This document shows positions 25,766 through 34,624 of a stretch of DNA of 43,548 nt, piece after piece. Position numbers and translations under genes: made by a program. The first letter of the stretch is position 1; each line of letters opens with the position of its first letter. Source of the DNA: Ignavibacteriaceae bacterium (lineage in GTDB: Bacteria; Bacteroidota; Ignavibacteria; Ignavibacteriales; Ignavibacteriaceae); assembly GCA_031292455.1 (NCBI GenBank), contig JARLHC010000030.1:1-43548 (forward strand), in the 5' to 3' direction. The notes beneath the pieces are model-generated. The model was not told the DNA's origin. It searched no databases and saw only the letters and a list, made by a program, of their open reading frames with translations.

Positions 25766-27114
25766 AACATTTCTTTTATTTCGTTAAAATACTTTGTTGA
25801 AAGCTGTTCTGCTAAGTCCTTATTTCCGGCCTCTGTAATGATCCTTATTATCGGTTCGGTATTCGATTTTCTGAAATGAACCCAATGATCTGCAAAATCA
25901 ATTCTTAATCCATCCTCACTATTAAGATTTGCTCCCGAGTATTTTACGACTAATTTCTTAATTATAACGTCCGGATTTACTTTTCCTAATACAATTTTCT
26001 TCTTTGCAATAAAATAAGAGGGAAGTGTTAACTTAAAATCTGCTATGCTCCCTCCAAATTCAGTTAATTGCTGCAAAATAAGCGCTATTCCTACTAAAGC
26101 ATCCCTGCCGTAATGAAGTGCAGGATAAATAACCCCGCCGCTTCCTTCACCACCTATAATTGCGTTAACTCCTTTCATCTTTTTAACTACATTGGCTTCA
26201 CCTACAGCAGAACGATAGACTTTGCATCCGAATTTAGATGCTATATCATCTATTGATCTTGTAGTCGATAAATTAACAACTGAATTTCCTTTTTGCTTTG
26301 ATAAAATGAAATTAACGGCTGTAGCTATAGTATTTTCTTCTCCATATGGCGTACCATCATTGCTAATCAGAACTAACCTGTCCACATCAGGATCAACAAC
26401 AATTCCCAGGTCTGCCTTATGTTCGGATACTGTTTTCATCGTTTTGGTCAGATTTTCCGGAAGGGGTTCTGGTAAGCGTGTAAATATACCGGTTTTCTCA
26501 CAATCCAGCTCAATTACTTCACATCCAAGCTCTTTCAGAAATTCTGGGATTACGTATACCCCTGCTCCGTTAACACAATCGGCTACAACTTTGAATTTCC
26601 TTTTCCTTATCTGCTCAATATTTATATACTTAAGATTAAGCACATCATGAACATGTCTTTTTAATCCTTCCTCATAAAGAGTAAACTTTCCCAGCTGCTC
26701 CCAGGGAACAAAATTATTCTGTGCCGTATTAAGCAGCCCAAGAAGTTTAACATTTTCTTCAGGGGTCATAAATTGGCCTGTACTATTTAACAATTTCAGG
26801 GCATTCCACTCATTGGGGTTATGGCTTGCAGAAATTGCAATCCCCCCCTGTGCTTTTAATGTTTTTACTGTATACTGAACGGTAGGTGTCGGACATATTC
26901 CAATCTCTATTACATTTAATCCTTTTGCAAGTAATGTCCCTATGACTACAGATTTAACCATTTCTCCTGTAATTCTTGCATCCCTTCCGACTACAACTGT
27001 CCCTTTGCCAATAAAATCAGCATATGCCGATGTATATTTTACTAATACCTGCGGATCCAATCCATCTCCTACAATTCCCCTTATTCCCGATATACTAACC
27101 ATTAAAGTGGGCAT
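25762..27114 (-). CDS. glmM: Phosphohexomutase, phosphoglucosamine mutase GlmM-like
   Basis: A 450-residue alpha-D-phosphohexomutase. The four family sites are present: phosphoserine loop GIAISASHNPNEWNA with Ser97, metal loop DPDVDR (Asp241, 243, 245), sugar-binding GGEGSGG with Glu323, and the phosphate-binding FRKSNTEPIIRI near the C-terminus. Most likely it makes glucosamine-1-phosphate for UDP-GlcNAc synthesis, upstream of MurA in the pathway. A phosphomannomutase/phosphoglucomutase cannot be excluded, because the sequence has features of the archaeal-type GlmM/PMM group. It is transcribed alone. Confidence 0.85.
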   Translation of the reverse strand: MPTLMVSISGIRGIVGDGLDPQVLVKYTSAYADFIGKGTVVVGRDARITGEMVKSVVIGTLLAKGLNVIEIGICPTPTVQYTVKTLKAQGGIAISASHNPNEWNALKLLNSTGQFMTPEENVKLLGLLNTAQNNFVPWEQLGKFTLYEEGLKRHVHDVLNLKYINIEQIRKRKFKVVADCVNGAGVYVIPEFLKELGCEVIELDCEKTGIFTRLPEPLPENLTKTMKTVSEHKADLGIVVDPDVDRLVLISNDGTPYGEENTIATAVNFILSKQKGNSVVNLSTTRSIDDIASKFGCKVYRSAVGEANVVKKMKGVNAIIGGEGSGGVIYPALHYGRDALVGIALILQQLTEFGGSIADFKLTLPSYFIAKKKIVLGKVNPDVIIKKLVVKYSGANLNSEDGLRIDFADHWVHFRKSNTEPIIRIITEAGNKDLAEQLSTKYFNEIKEMF

Positions 27115-27214
27115 CTAACCTCCAAATTTGAAAATAACTGATACTAAAATATGAAAAAGAAATAATTATAAGGCATTAAATATCTGATAACTGATGTCAT
27201 ATTAAATAAAGTAG

Positions 27215-27472
27215 TTCCTATTTTTTGATTTCCAACCCGATTCAATTCCTGTTCATTATTATCATTCTAATGTTGACAGTGATGAAGTAATCTATTAAGT
27301 TTTTGGTGATTTTATGTCAGGGATAGGTGTTAAGGAAGGTTCGGTAACATTGCATCCAATAGGGATACCGCATGCACCTCAGTACGGTAAAACCGAAGCA
27401 TTCGTAGGTAAAAAAGAAACCAATGAATATGCAATTATGGTTGTTACATTTAATCCACTTAAAGTAACCTAA
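27215..27472 (+). pseudogene. hmgA: Remnant of homogentisate 1,2-dioxygenase (C-terminal part)
   Basis: Reading one frame from 27215 gives about 85 codons with one internal stop (TAA at 27296-27298, at a place where the family has tyrosine). The fragments DFQPDSIPVHYYHSNVDSDE and, after the stop, GSVTLHPIGIPHAPQYGK then KKETNEYAIMVVTFNPL match the C-terminal cupin of HmgA. That includes the YYH, DE and PHxP residues around the iron site. Full-length enzymes have roughly 380 residues; everything upstream of an in-frame TAG at 27212 is gone. The gene is therefore truncated and interrupted. It lies 58 bp before the aminotransferase gene, on the same strand. Family match is from memory. Confidence 0.75.
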
Positions 27473-27530
27473 ATATAAAGGAAACTATGGTGGGCTATTA
27501 TTCACATTATGGATAGAGAAAAAATAAATT

Positions 27531-28670
27531 ATGATACAAATTCCAAAACACGTAAAAAACCTTATACCCTATAAATCAGGGAAACCTATTGATGAACTTG
27601 TAAGGGAAAAGGGACTAAGTAAAATTGTAAAACTCGCTTCTAACGAAAATCCTCTGGGTCCATCACCCAAAGCTGTGGAAGCTATCAGGAAAAATATCAA
27701 TGAAATTCACAGATATACAGATCCTTCTGCTTACTCACTTGTTAATGCAATCGCTGCGAAAATAAATAAGAGACCGGGCCAGATTGTAACATGCAGCGGA
27801 TCCGATTCCCTCATTCAGTATTTAATTACTGCTTTCAGTGATGATGAAGATGAACTGATTACATCAGAAGGTACTTTTATCGGCTGGTATGTTAATGCTA
27901 ATAAATTTGGAAGGAATTCCATTTATACACCATTAAATAAATACCAACTTGACCTTGACGCTATTGCCAATGCTATTAATAAGAAAACAAAGATCATTTA
28001 CCTGGCTAATCCTAATAATCCCACAGGAACAATGTTCACCAAAAAACAATTTGAAGAGTTTATGCTCAAAGTGCCTGATAATTTGCTTGTGGTATTGGAT
28101 GAGGCATATTCAATTTATGCCGGATCTTATCCCGGCTACATCAATGGACTGGATTACGACCTTGATAATCTGATTGTATTAAGAACTTTATCGAAAGCAT
28201 ACGGACTTGCGGGAATCAGAATAGGATATGCCGTTGCAAAAGAATATCTGATTAAGGAAATGTATAAAGTAAAACTTCCGTTTGAGCCTAACTATCTTGC
28301 CCAGGTGGCAGCTATCGCTGCTCTGGAAGATGATGACTTTCTGCAAAAAATAGTTGCGCTAAACACACTTTCCCTTAATAGAATGAGAAAGAAGTTCGAT
28401 GAATTGGGAATAGAATATGTGCCCACGTATGCAAACTTCTTCCTTATGCTCTTTTCATCAGAAAAATTTGCCGTTGACTTTAATAATGAATGTCTTAACA
28501 GGGGGCTGATATTGAGACCCGTGAATAGCTTCGGAATTACAAATGGAATAAGGATAAATTCCGGAACCGGGGACGAAACTGAATTTGCTCTGAATATTAT
28601 CGAAGAGATTTATACAAAAATGACTGGTAGTAAATATAAAAACCATCCTGCTGAAGCAGGAATCATATAA
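27531..28670 (+). CDS. hisC: HisC-type PLP-dependent aminotransferase
   Basis: A 379-residue fold-type I aminotransferase of the histidinol-phosphate aminotransferase group. Landmarks are KLASNENPLGPSP near the N-terminus, LANPNNPTG (residues 158-166), LDEAYSIY with Asp190 and Tyr193, the PLP lysine Lys222 in RTLSKAYGLAGIR, and Arg230. It would interconvert imidazole-acetol phosphate and histidinol phosphate, but many HisC-like enzymes also act on tyrosine and phenylalanine. No other histidine gene is near. It sits between two decayed genes of the homogentisate type (27215-27472 and 28684-28998), so an aromatic aminotransferase role is a real alternative. A small hairpin (CCTGC-TGAA-GCAGG) lies at its 3' end but has no T run. 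Confidence 0.87.
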   Translation: MIQIPKHVKNLIPYKSGKPIDELVREKGLSKIVKLASNENPLGPSPKAVEAIRKNINEIHRYTDPSAYSLVNAIAAKINKRPGQIVTCSGSDSLIQYLITAFSDDEDELITSEGTFIGWYVNANKFGRNSIYTPLNKYQLDLDAIANAINKKTKIIYLANPNNPTGTMFTKKQFEEFMLKVPDNLLVVLDEAYSIYAGSYPGYINGLDYDLDNLIVLRTLSKAYGLAGIRIGYAVAKEYLIKEMYKVKLPFEPNYLAQVAAIAALEDDDFLQKIVALNTLSLNRMRKKFDELGIEYVPTYANFFLMLFSSEKFAVDFNNECLNRGLILRPVNSFGITNGIRINSGTGDETEFALNIIEEIYTKMTGSKYKNHPAEAGII

Positions 28671-28683
28671 TAATTTAATATAA

Positions 28684-28998
28684 ACCAGGGAGTGGGTAAT
28701 TCAATCTGTTACTTTTATTATGGAGAAGCAGGTATGTCTTGCTTCTTCAGTATACCTCCCGAAGATAAATGAATTTGAGAAAAGCGGCTTTACCGCGATT
28801 CCTTCAAATATAGTTAGACTATTCCGGGTTAAAGAATCTCCTATACAGATGGAATGTAAATTCATGTAAATGATAAATGTCGGCGAAGAGGGCGGATCAG
28901 CAAATATTGCTGTTTATGAAGTAGAGGTGCTTGCATATCCCGAATCTTTATCACAATTTTACAATATAAAACCATTAAACAATTGTCCGGGACAATAA
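28684..28998 (+). pseudogene. Remnant of a flavin reductase-like (FMN-binding) protein
   Basis: One frame from 28684 to the TAA at 28996-28998 gives about 104 codons with one internal stop (TAA at 28866-28868). The text includes QVCLASSVYLPKINEFEKSG, FTAIPSNIVRLFRVKESPIQ and, beyond the stop, GEEGGSANIAVYEVEVL. This matches the middle of flavin reductase-like split-barrel proteins, where NEFEKAG, IPS and RVxESPVQxEC are typical. Both ends are missing relative to a family length near 200 or more residues. In Bacteroidota such proteins often neighbour homogentisate dioxygenase genes, which agrees with the remnant at 27215. The family match is from memory. Confidence 0.75.
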
Positions 28999-29339
28999 TG
29001 AATTTTGAAAAAGAAATAATTGAAGATATCGTAATCGAAAAAGTTATTCTTAAAAGAGCTACTTATAAAGAAGCAGAGGAGTTCAGAAATCTTGTCCATA
29101 ATGATATTGAAGCAGGATGGCATAATATTGTTATCGATATGAATTTATGTGAATATATGGATTCATCCTTCCTGGGAGTTTTGATAAATTCGCTTAAGGA
29201 ATTGGAAAAGGTAAATGGTAATCTCAAACTTGCATCTGTTCATGATGATGCACAGACAATTCTTGAAATTACCAGGATGTCGGATGTATTTAATATCTAC
29301 CCGGATAAAGAAGAAGCCATCAAAAGCTTTAGGTCATAA
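28998..29339 (+). CDS. STAS-domain anti-sigma factor antagonist
   Basis: A 113-residue single STAS domain like SpoIIAA/RsbV. The phosphorylation loop is CEYMDSSFLGVL with Ser56 in the expected position; the usual DSSGLG has Phe in place of Gly here. Such proteins bind anti-sigma kinases or other regulators depending on phosphorylation. No anti-sigma kinase or sigma factor gene is adjacent. The start chosen (ATG at 28998) overlaps the stop of the flavin-reductase remnant (TAATG) and has GGGA five bases upstream; a TTG at 28983 is less likely. It could now depend on the promoter of the decayed locus. Confidence 0.87.
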   Translation: MNFEKEIIEDIVIEKVILKRATYKEAEEFRNLVHNDIEAGWHNIVIDMNLCEYMDSSFLGVLINSLKELEKVNGNLKLASVHDDAQTILEITRMSDVFNIYPDKEEAIKSFRS

Positions 29340-29402
29340 TAAATATAATCTCTCAATCAGGCCTTAATAAATTATCAAATTCAAATAAAACAGAGATATG
29401 CT

Positions 29403-30692
29403 TTGAATATATCAGCAGAAATAAAAACAGTAAAAACACAGTTCCATAAATCTTTCTGGATTGCAAATGTTATGGAGCTGTTCGAACGGCTTGCATATTA
29501 CGGACAGGCAACTATCCTTAGCATATTCCTGAGAAATACTTTAAAGTTTAATGAAGTACAGGCAGGACAGCTGTCTTCAATATTCGGAGGTCTGATATAT
29601 TTTCTTCCGATATTTGCCGGTGCTCTTGCTGATAAGTATGGATTCAAAAAAGCTTTCTCATTTGCATTCTTTGTATTATCTATAGGTTATTTCCTTATTG
29701 GATCCACCGGTATGGCTATGTTTTCTGGTGTTTACAGCAGCAGCAGTTTGTTTATCGTATTAACCTGTATCCTGATATTTACTGCAATAGGGGGTTCATT
29801 TATAAAACCAAGTGTACTTGGAACCATTGCACTAACATCCAAACCTGAATCTAAATCATTAGGTTATGCAATATATTACTGGCTGGTTAATATTGGAGCT
29901 GCTATCGGACCTGTGATTGCATACTTTGTAAGGAATTCGATTGGAATACAGGGTGTCTATATAGTTTCAGCATTAAGCTGTTTCCTAATGTTCCTGGTTA
30001 CTATGTTCTTCTTTAAGGAACCTGAAGAAGAAACTGCCAAAGAAAAGAAATCAATAAAGGATGTATTAAGACATATGGTACTTGTTCTTAAAAGGTTTCG
30101 CTTTATTATTTTCCTTTTAATATTCTCTCTCTATTGGATGATGTTCTGGCAGATATTTATAATCATCCCATTTTATGTTACTGACTTCATTTCAAAGGAT
30201 GCTCCCTTTGAAATTATTGAATCAGTTGATGCATGGGGGATTATATTCCTTCAGTTAATTATCAACCGCCTTACAAAAGGATTAGCTCCTATAAACGCAA
30301 TTATCGTAGGATTTGCATTTACAATATTAGCCTGGGGAGTAATTATGATTCATCCTTCAATTGTGATGATTATTGCAGGTATGGTGATATTCTCAATAGG
30401 TGAACAGACACAGGCACCCCGTTATTATGAATATATTGCTGATCTTGCTCCAAAAGGTCAGGCAGCATTATTCCAGGGATTCGCATTTCTTCCTATTGCA
30501 ATAGGTTGGGCATTCGGAGGAACTTTGGGAGGCTGGCTTTATAAAACCTTTGCTAAAGAATCAAATCAGCCATCGATGATCTTTCTTATCCTGCTATGTA
30601 TCGGTGTAGTAACAACCATTTTTATGTTTCTATACAATTTATATATTAAAAAATACCCAGCTAAGGAGATTAAGAACGCAGCATTCAATTAA
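29403..30692 (+). CDS. MFS transporter, POT/PTR2 peptide transporter-like
   Basis: A 429-residue inner-membrane transporter with about 12 helices. The POT family proton-coupling motif ExxER is present as ELFERLAYYG in helix 1, and the second POT signature appears as FAGALADKYGFKKA. This suggests proton-driven uptake of di-/tripeptides or similar compounds, although the protein is shorter than most POT members and the substrate is open. The frame starts with TTG at 29403; the next ATG is inside the first helix, so TTG is likely real, with AGAG about eight bases upstream. Confidence 0.85.
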   Translation: MNISAEIKTVKTQFHKSFWIANVMELFERLAYYGQATILSIFLRNTLKFNEVQAGQLSSIFGGLIYFLPIFAGALADKYGFKKAFSFAFFVLSIGYFLIGSTGMAMFSGVYSSSSLFIVLTCILIFTAIGGSFIKPSVLGTIALTSKPESKSLGYAIYYWLVNIGAAIGPVIAYFVRNSIGIQGVYIVSALSCFLMFLVTMFFFKEPEEETAKEKKSIKDVLRHMVLVLKRFRFIIFLLIFSLYWMMFWQIFIIIPFYVTDFISKDAPFEIIESVDAWGIIFLQLIINRLTKGLAPINAIIVGFAFTILAWGVIMIHPSIVMIIAGMVIFSIGEQTQAPRYYEYIADLAPKGQAALFQGFAFLPIAIGWAFGGTLGGWLYKTFAKESNQPSMIFLILLCIGVVTTIFMFLYNLYIKKYPAKEIKNAAFN

Positions 30693-30777
30693 ATTGATTA
30701 AAATCAGGGGTTTAATGGCTGGTATCTTTTAATTTAATCACTATTTTAGATATATTTGTATTCAACTGAAGGGAAAA

Positions 30778-31581
30778 ATGGCTCATATAAATATTCTTTT
30801 TATTGGAGATATTGTCGGAAAACCGGGAATGGATCTCGTTCAAACCTGGCTGCCCGGTTTAATTCAGAAATATAAAGCAGATCTTGTGGTCGCCAACGGT
30901 GAAAATGCTTCAGACGGTAAAGGATGCACGGCAAAAGAAGGAAAGGCATTATTTGAACTTGGTATTCATGTTTTAACCGGTGGAAACCATACCTGGGATA
31001 AATTTCAGTCACAGGATTACCTTAAAGCTGAACCCAGAGCACTCCGACCGCTTAATTATCCCAAAGGAACATATGGAAACGGTTACTGCATTGTTGAAAC
31101 AAAGAAGGGTAAAGCAGCAGTTTTGAATATGCAGGGGAGGACGTTTATGTCAAGCATTGACTGTCCTTTCAGGGCATCCGATTGGGTGCTCCCGAAAATT
31201 CAAGCTGAAACTAAGGTAATTTTACTTGATTTCCACGCCGAAGCTACTGCCGAAAAAATATCTATGGTCTATTATCTTGATGGTAAAATAAGCGCTTTGG
31301 TCGGAACACATACTCATGTTCAGACATCTGATGAAAGGATATTTCCAAACGGGACCGGTTACATTACAGATGTAGGAATGACTGGCCCTTATGAATCCGT
31401 TATTGGCATGAAAACTACCCCTGCAATCAACAGGTTTATTTACCAGACACCACAGAAATATGAGACTGCAGAAAATGATGTCCATTTATGTGCTATGTAT
31501 TTTAAAGTTGACCAGGAAACAGGAAAAACTGTTGAGCTTGAAAGGATTCTTTTCCCTGATTTTATCAGAAAAGTTGATTGA
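30778..31581 (+). CDS. ymdB: YmdB family metallophosphodiesterase
   Basis: A 267-residue calcineurin-like enzyme of the YmdB group (TIGR00282 type). Metal-binding motifs are FIGDIVGKPG near the N-terminus, VVANGENASDGKG, TGGNHTWDK, DFHAEATAEK and VGTHTHVQTSDE. Known members hydrolyse 2',3'-cyclic nucleotides and influence biofilm and stress behaviour in Bacillus. Length is standard. The DNA methyltransferase gene begins three bases after its stop, so it heads a tightly packed run. Confidence 0.94.
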   Translation: MAHINILFIGDIVGKPGMDLVQTWLPGLIQKYKADLVVANGENASDGKGCTAKEGKALFELGIHVLTGGNHTWDKFQSQDYLKAEPRALRPLNYPKGTYGNGYCIVETKKGKAAVLNMQGRTFMSSIDCPFRASDWVLPKIQAETKVILLDFHAEATAEKISMVYYLDGKISALVGTHTHVQTSDERIFPNGTGYITDVGMTGPYESVIGMKTTPAINRFIYQTPQKYETAENDVHLCAMYFKVDQETGKTVELERILFPDFIRKVD

Positions 31582-31584
31582 TCC

Positions 31585-32595
31585 ATGGTAAACTTTGCCT
31601 TACCCAGAATTGATAATGACCCTGCTCTCCATGACCTCTTCCTTCCTTATTGCCGAATAAAAGAAGGGGAGATCTGGATTGATAAAAATGAAAAGCATAA
31701 AGTCGGATGCATAGATTCAGTTAATAAGAAGCAGATTGAAAAGCTGATGGGTGGAGAGAAAGCTGCTTTAGCTGTGCAGGATCCTCCTTATAATTTCGTG
31801 GCATTTGAAGAAAAAAAACTCTCTGAGTTTATTGATTGGTGCAGGTTGTGGATAAATATTTCCAAAGATATTCTTAAAGAGGATGCTTCACTTTATATTT
31901 GGCTTGGTGCGGACCAGAATAATCACTTTCAGCCATTACCGGATTTTATGAGGATGATGAGTTCTACAGGATTTACATCACGAAGTTTCATAACAATGCG
32001 GAACCAGAGAGGCTACGGAACACAAAAGAACTGGATGTCAGTACGACAGGAACTCCTCTATTATGTCAAAGGAAACCCAGGGTTTAACGTTGAAGCTGAG
32101 TATACTGATATTCCTAAAATATTAAAGGGATATTATAAAACTGTGAATGGTAAGGAAACTGATAACATAGAGAGGGGAAAATCTGAAAATATAAGAGCCG
32201 GAAATGTATGGGTCGATATTCAGCAGGTCTTTTACAGGATGGAAGAGAATGTAAATGGATGCTATGCACAGAAACCTCTGAAATCAATTGAAAGGATTGT
32301 TCAGGCTAATAGCAACAAAAGAGAAATTGTAATAGACCTCTTTGCGCATTCAGGCACTACGCTTATAGCTGCGGAAAAATTAGACAGGAAATGTTTCACA
32401 GCAGATATTGATCCTGTATATTGCGAAATTACTATAAGACGTCTGGAAAATTACAGGAATAATAATAAGTCCGGATGGCAGAACTCAAATCCCTTTGCAA
32501 AAGAAATTATAAATGATAAAAAAATTCTAAATTATCTTTATAAGAATTATAGCATTGATACTTCTTCAATTAAACCGAAAAAGATTGCTGTATGA
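31585..32595 (+). CDS. Orphan beta-class DNA methyltransferase (N6-adenine or N4-cytosine)
   Basis: A 336-residue site-specific DNA methyltransferase. The catalytic motif IV is DPPYN (Asp66-Tyr69) and lies before the SAM-binding motif I region DLFAHSGTTLIAAEKL (around residues 251-266) with ADIDP after it. This order defines the beta class, like CcrM. DPPY favours N6-adenine. No endonuclease, specificity subunit or Vsr gene is adjacent. It is wedged between ymdB (3 bp) and folD (ATGA overlap), so it is expressed with housekeeping genes, which suggests a regulatory or maintenance role rather than restriction. The recognition sequence cannot be read from the gene. Confidence 0.9.
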   Translation: MVNFALPRIDNDPALHDLFLPYCRIKEGEIWIDKNEKHKVGCIDSVNKKQIEKLMGGEKAALAVQDPPYNFVAFEEKKLSEFIDWCRLWINISKDILKEDASLYIWLGADQNNHFQPLPDFMRMMSSTGFTSRSFITMRNQRGYGTQKNWMSVRQELLYYVKGNPGFNVEAEYTDIPKILKGYYKTVNGKETDNIERGKSENIRAGNVWVDIQQVFYRMEENVNGCYAQKPLKSIERIVQANSNKREIVIDLFAHSGTTLIAAEKLDRKCFTADIDPVYCEITIRRLENYRNNNKSGWQNSNPFAKEIINDKKILNYLYKNYSIDTSSIKPKKIAV

Positions 32596-33470
32596 TCTTA
32601 ATTGACGGCAAAAAAATTGCCGGAGAAATAAAAGAGGAAATTAAAAGCAAAGTAACCGGTCTGGTTAAAGAAGGTAAAAAAGTACCCGGACTTGTAACAA
32701 TATTGGTTGGCGATGATCCCGGTTCTCAAATATATGTTAATAACAAGCATAAAGCTTGCAGAGAAGCCGGCATGAGGTCCAAATCAGAAATATTCAATGC
32801 ACAGGTTAGTGAAAAGGAGCTGCTTGATGTAATATCTTCATATAATAATAATGAAGATTATCACGGCATACTTGTCCAGCTTCCACTGCCGGCAAATATA
32901 AATAAAGATAATATTATTGAGGCTATATCGCCTAAGAAAGATGTCGACGGGTTGCATCCGGTAAGTATCGGGAACCTGGTTGCGGGTAAAGATACTTTTA
33001 TTCCATGTACTCCTGCAGGTATTCAGGAATTACTTAAACGGTATAATATTGAAACATCCGGCAGGCATGTTGTGGTTCTTGGAAGGAGTAACATTGTCGG
33101 TAAGCCTGTTGCTAATCTTATGATGCAGAAAAACAAATATGCAAATGCAATTGTTACTGTATGTCATTCTGCTTCAAAAGATTTAGCGCAATATACCAGA
33201 ACGGCAGATATACTTATAGCTGCAATAGGAAAGCCAAACTTCGTTAAAGAGAATATGGTAAAGGAAGGGGTCGTAGTAATTGACGTAGGAATAAATAGAA
33301 TTAAGGATGATACTCATCCTAATGGTTCAAGAGTAGTAGGCGATGTGGATTTCTCTGGTGTTTCCGGGAAAGCCTCATATATAACCCCCGTTCCGGGTGG
33401 AGTAGGGGTTATGACGGTTGCCATGCTGCTGATAAATACTTATAAAGCTTATTTAAAATATGGTGGTTAA
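32592..33470 (+). CDS. folD: Bifunctional methylene-THF dehydrogenase/cyclohydrolase FolD
   Basis: A 292-residue cytoplasmic enzyme of one-carbon metabolism converting 5,10-methylene-THF to 10-formyl-THF. Signatures are [18 protein letters not shown] with the catalytic lysine region, [25 protein letters not shown], and the NADP-binding [11 protein letters not shown]. The C-terminal motif reads GGVGVMT rather than the common GGVGPMT. The start overlaps the DNA methyltransferase stop by four bases. Confidence 0.97.
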   Translation: MILIDGKKIAGEIKEEIKSKVTGLVKEGKKVPGLVTILVGDDPGSQIYVNNKHKACREAGMRSKSEIFNAQVSEKELLDVISSYNNNEDYHGILVQLPLPANINKDNIIEAISPKKDVDGLHPVSIGNLVAGKDTFIPCTPAGIQELLKRYNIETSGRHVVVLGRSNIVGKPVANLMMQKNKYANAIVTVCHSASKDLAQYTRTADILIAAIGKPNFVKENMVKEGVVVIDVGINRIKDDTHPNGSRVVGDVDFSGVSGKASYITPVPGGVGVMTVAMLLINTYKAYLKYGG

Positions 33471-33471
33471 A

Positions 33472-34338
33472 ATGGATTATCCAATTTCAGAAGATGTTTC
33501 AAAAGAGTTCCTTGAAAAAGTATTAAGGGATTTCTATAATCAGGGCGAATCCTGTAAAGGATGGGAAACTAATGTTGTTACTCAGCCCCGTGCAGTTAAA
33601 AATATTGTTGAGACGGGTGCCTCAAGAATAGCAGCCGGACCCGGTGTAGGACAGGTTCTTGCAGATAAAAATCTGGCCAGGAAAATTGACCATACTCTGC
33701 TTAAACCAGACGCTAAACCTGAGGAGATTAAAGCACTCTGCGAAGAAGCAAAGAAATATGTGTTCGCCTCTGTCTGCGTTAACCCATGTTATGTTGCTCT
33801 TTGCTATGAGATGTTAAAAAATACTGAAGTTAAAGTATGTACCGTTATCGGCTTTCCGCTGGGATCAACTACTACAGAAGTTAAAAGATTTGAATCTGAA
33901 CAGGCAATATATAACGGTGCTACTGAAATAGATATGGTTATAAATGTCGGTCAGTTGCAGGAAGGGAATTATGATTATGTAGCAAACGACATCAAACAGG
34001 TTGTAAATGCAGCTCATAACCATGGCGCCATATGCAAGGTTATTCTTGAGACAGCCCTGCTGACAGATGAAGAAAAAATCAAAGCATGCGTTATATGTAA
34101 AGAAGCAGGAGCCGATTTTGTTAAAACATCTACAGGATTCAGTAAAGGCGGCGCTACCGTAGGCGATATAGCCTTAATGAAATATGTAGTAGGCAGCGGA
34201 ATAGGTGTTAAAGCTTCCGGCGGTATCCGCAGTCGCGAAGATGCAGAGAAAATGATTGCTTCAGGAGCCGACAGGGTCGGAGCCAGCGCAAGCGTCAAAA
34301 TAGTATTAGGCGAAAAAGCTGAGAAAGGGAATTATTAA
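33472..34338 (+). CDS. deoC: Deoxyribose-phosphate aldolase DeoC with N-terminal extension
   Basis: Cleaves 2-deoxyribose-5-phosphate to glyceraldehyde-3-phosphate and acetaldehyde. From the ATG at 33472 it has 288 residues; GGTGG precedes it by five bases, while the ATG at 33460 (inside folD) has no ribosome-binding site. The aldolase barrel begins at KIDHTLLKP and includes [20 protein letters not shown], the Schiff-base lysine in [10 protein letters not shown] and the second lysine in VKASGGIR. The first ~70 residues are an extension with [20 protein letters not shown], seen in some DeoC homologues and of unknown role. Confidence 0.95.
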   Translation: MDYPISEDVSKEFLEKVLRDFYNQGESCKGWETNVVTQPRAVKNIVETGASRIAAGPGVGQVLADKNLARKIDHTLLKPDAKPEEIKALCEEAKKYVFASVCVNPCYVALCYEMLKNTEVKVCTVIGFPLGSTTTEVKRFESEQAIYNGATEIDMVINVGQLQEGNYDYVANDIKQVVNAAHNHGAICKVILETALLTDEEKIKACVICKEAGADFVKTSTGFSKGGATVGDIALMKYVVGSGIGVKASGGIRSREDAEKMIASGADRVGASASVKIVLGEKAEKGNY

Positions 34339-34393
34339 TTCTTGATGAATATTATAAGCTACGTATGCACTAAATCGGTTAGAACAGGTATTT

Positions 34394-34624
34394 ATGCATC
34401 TTGAAATTATTATACATAATACCGATGACGGGTGTACTGCAGAAGTTCCATCGCTGAAAGGATGTGAAACCTGGGCTCCTGATGAAGATACTGTTTTATC
34501 AAAGATAATTGAGCTTGCCGCCTATTATCTTAAAACCGATCAGAAGTCATTTAAAATTGATAAAGCCAGGCGAAGCAGATCTAAAACTATTTATAAATTA
34601 ATCTTCGATAAATCAGAGTCGTGA
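34394..34624 (+). CDS. Small HicB-like protein without HicA
   Basis: A 76-residue protein with the HicB/UPF0150 N-terminal fold: strand LEIIIHNTDDGCTAEVPSL, then KGCETWAPDEDTVLSKIIEL, which follows the usual VPxLxGCxTxG-(D)-T pattern. HicB is normally the antitoxin of HicA, but no HicA gene is present on either side, and this protein lacks a DNA-binding C-terminal domain. It ends in a Lys/Arg/Ser-rich tail. AGGT lies shortly before the ATG. Its stop overlaps the GTG start of trmH (GTGA), so it is translated together with an RNA methyltransferase gene and is probably not a toxin-antitoxin module here. Confidence 0.72.
   Translation: MHLEIIIHNTDDGCTAEVPSLKGCETWAPDEDTVLSKIIELAAYYLKTDQKSFKIDKARRSRSKTIYKLIFDKSES

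Noticed and set aside
28645-28660. Hairpin CCTGC-TGAA-GCAGG at the end of the aminotransferase gene as a terminator.
   Set aside because: The stem is only five pairs, lies within the coding sequence and has no T run after it.
31585-32595. A restriction-modification system.
   Set aside because: Only the methyltransferase is present. Both neighbours are housekeeping genes, so I call it an orphan enzyme.
34394-34624. A HicAB toxin-antitoxin module.
   Set aside because: No HicA-like gene on either strand nearby, and the HicB-like protein lacks the usual C-terminal DNA-binding domain.
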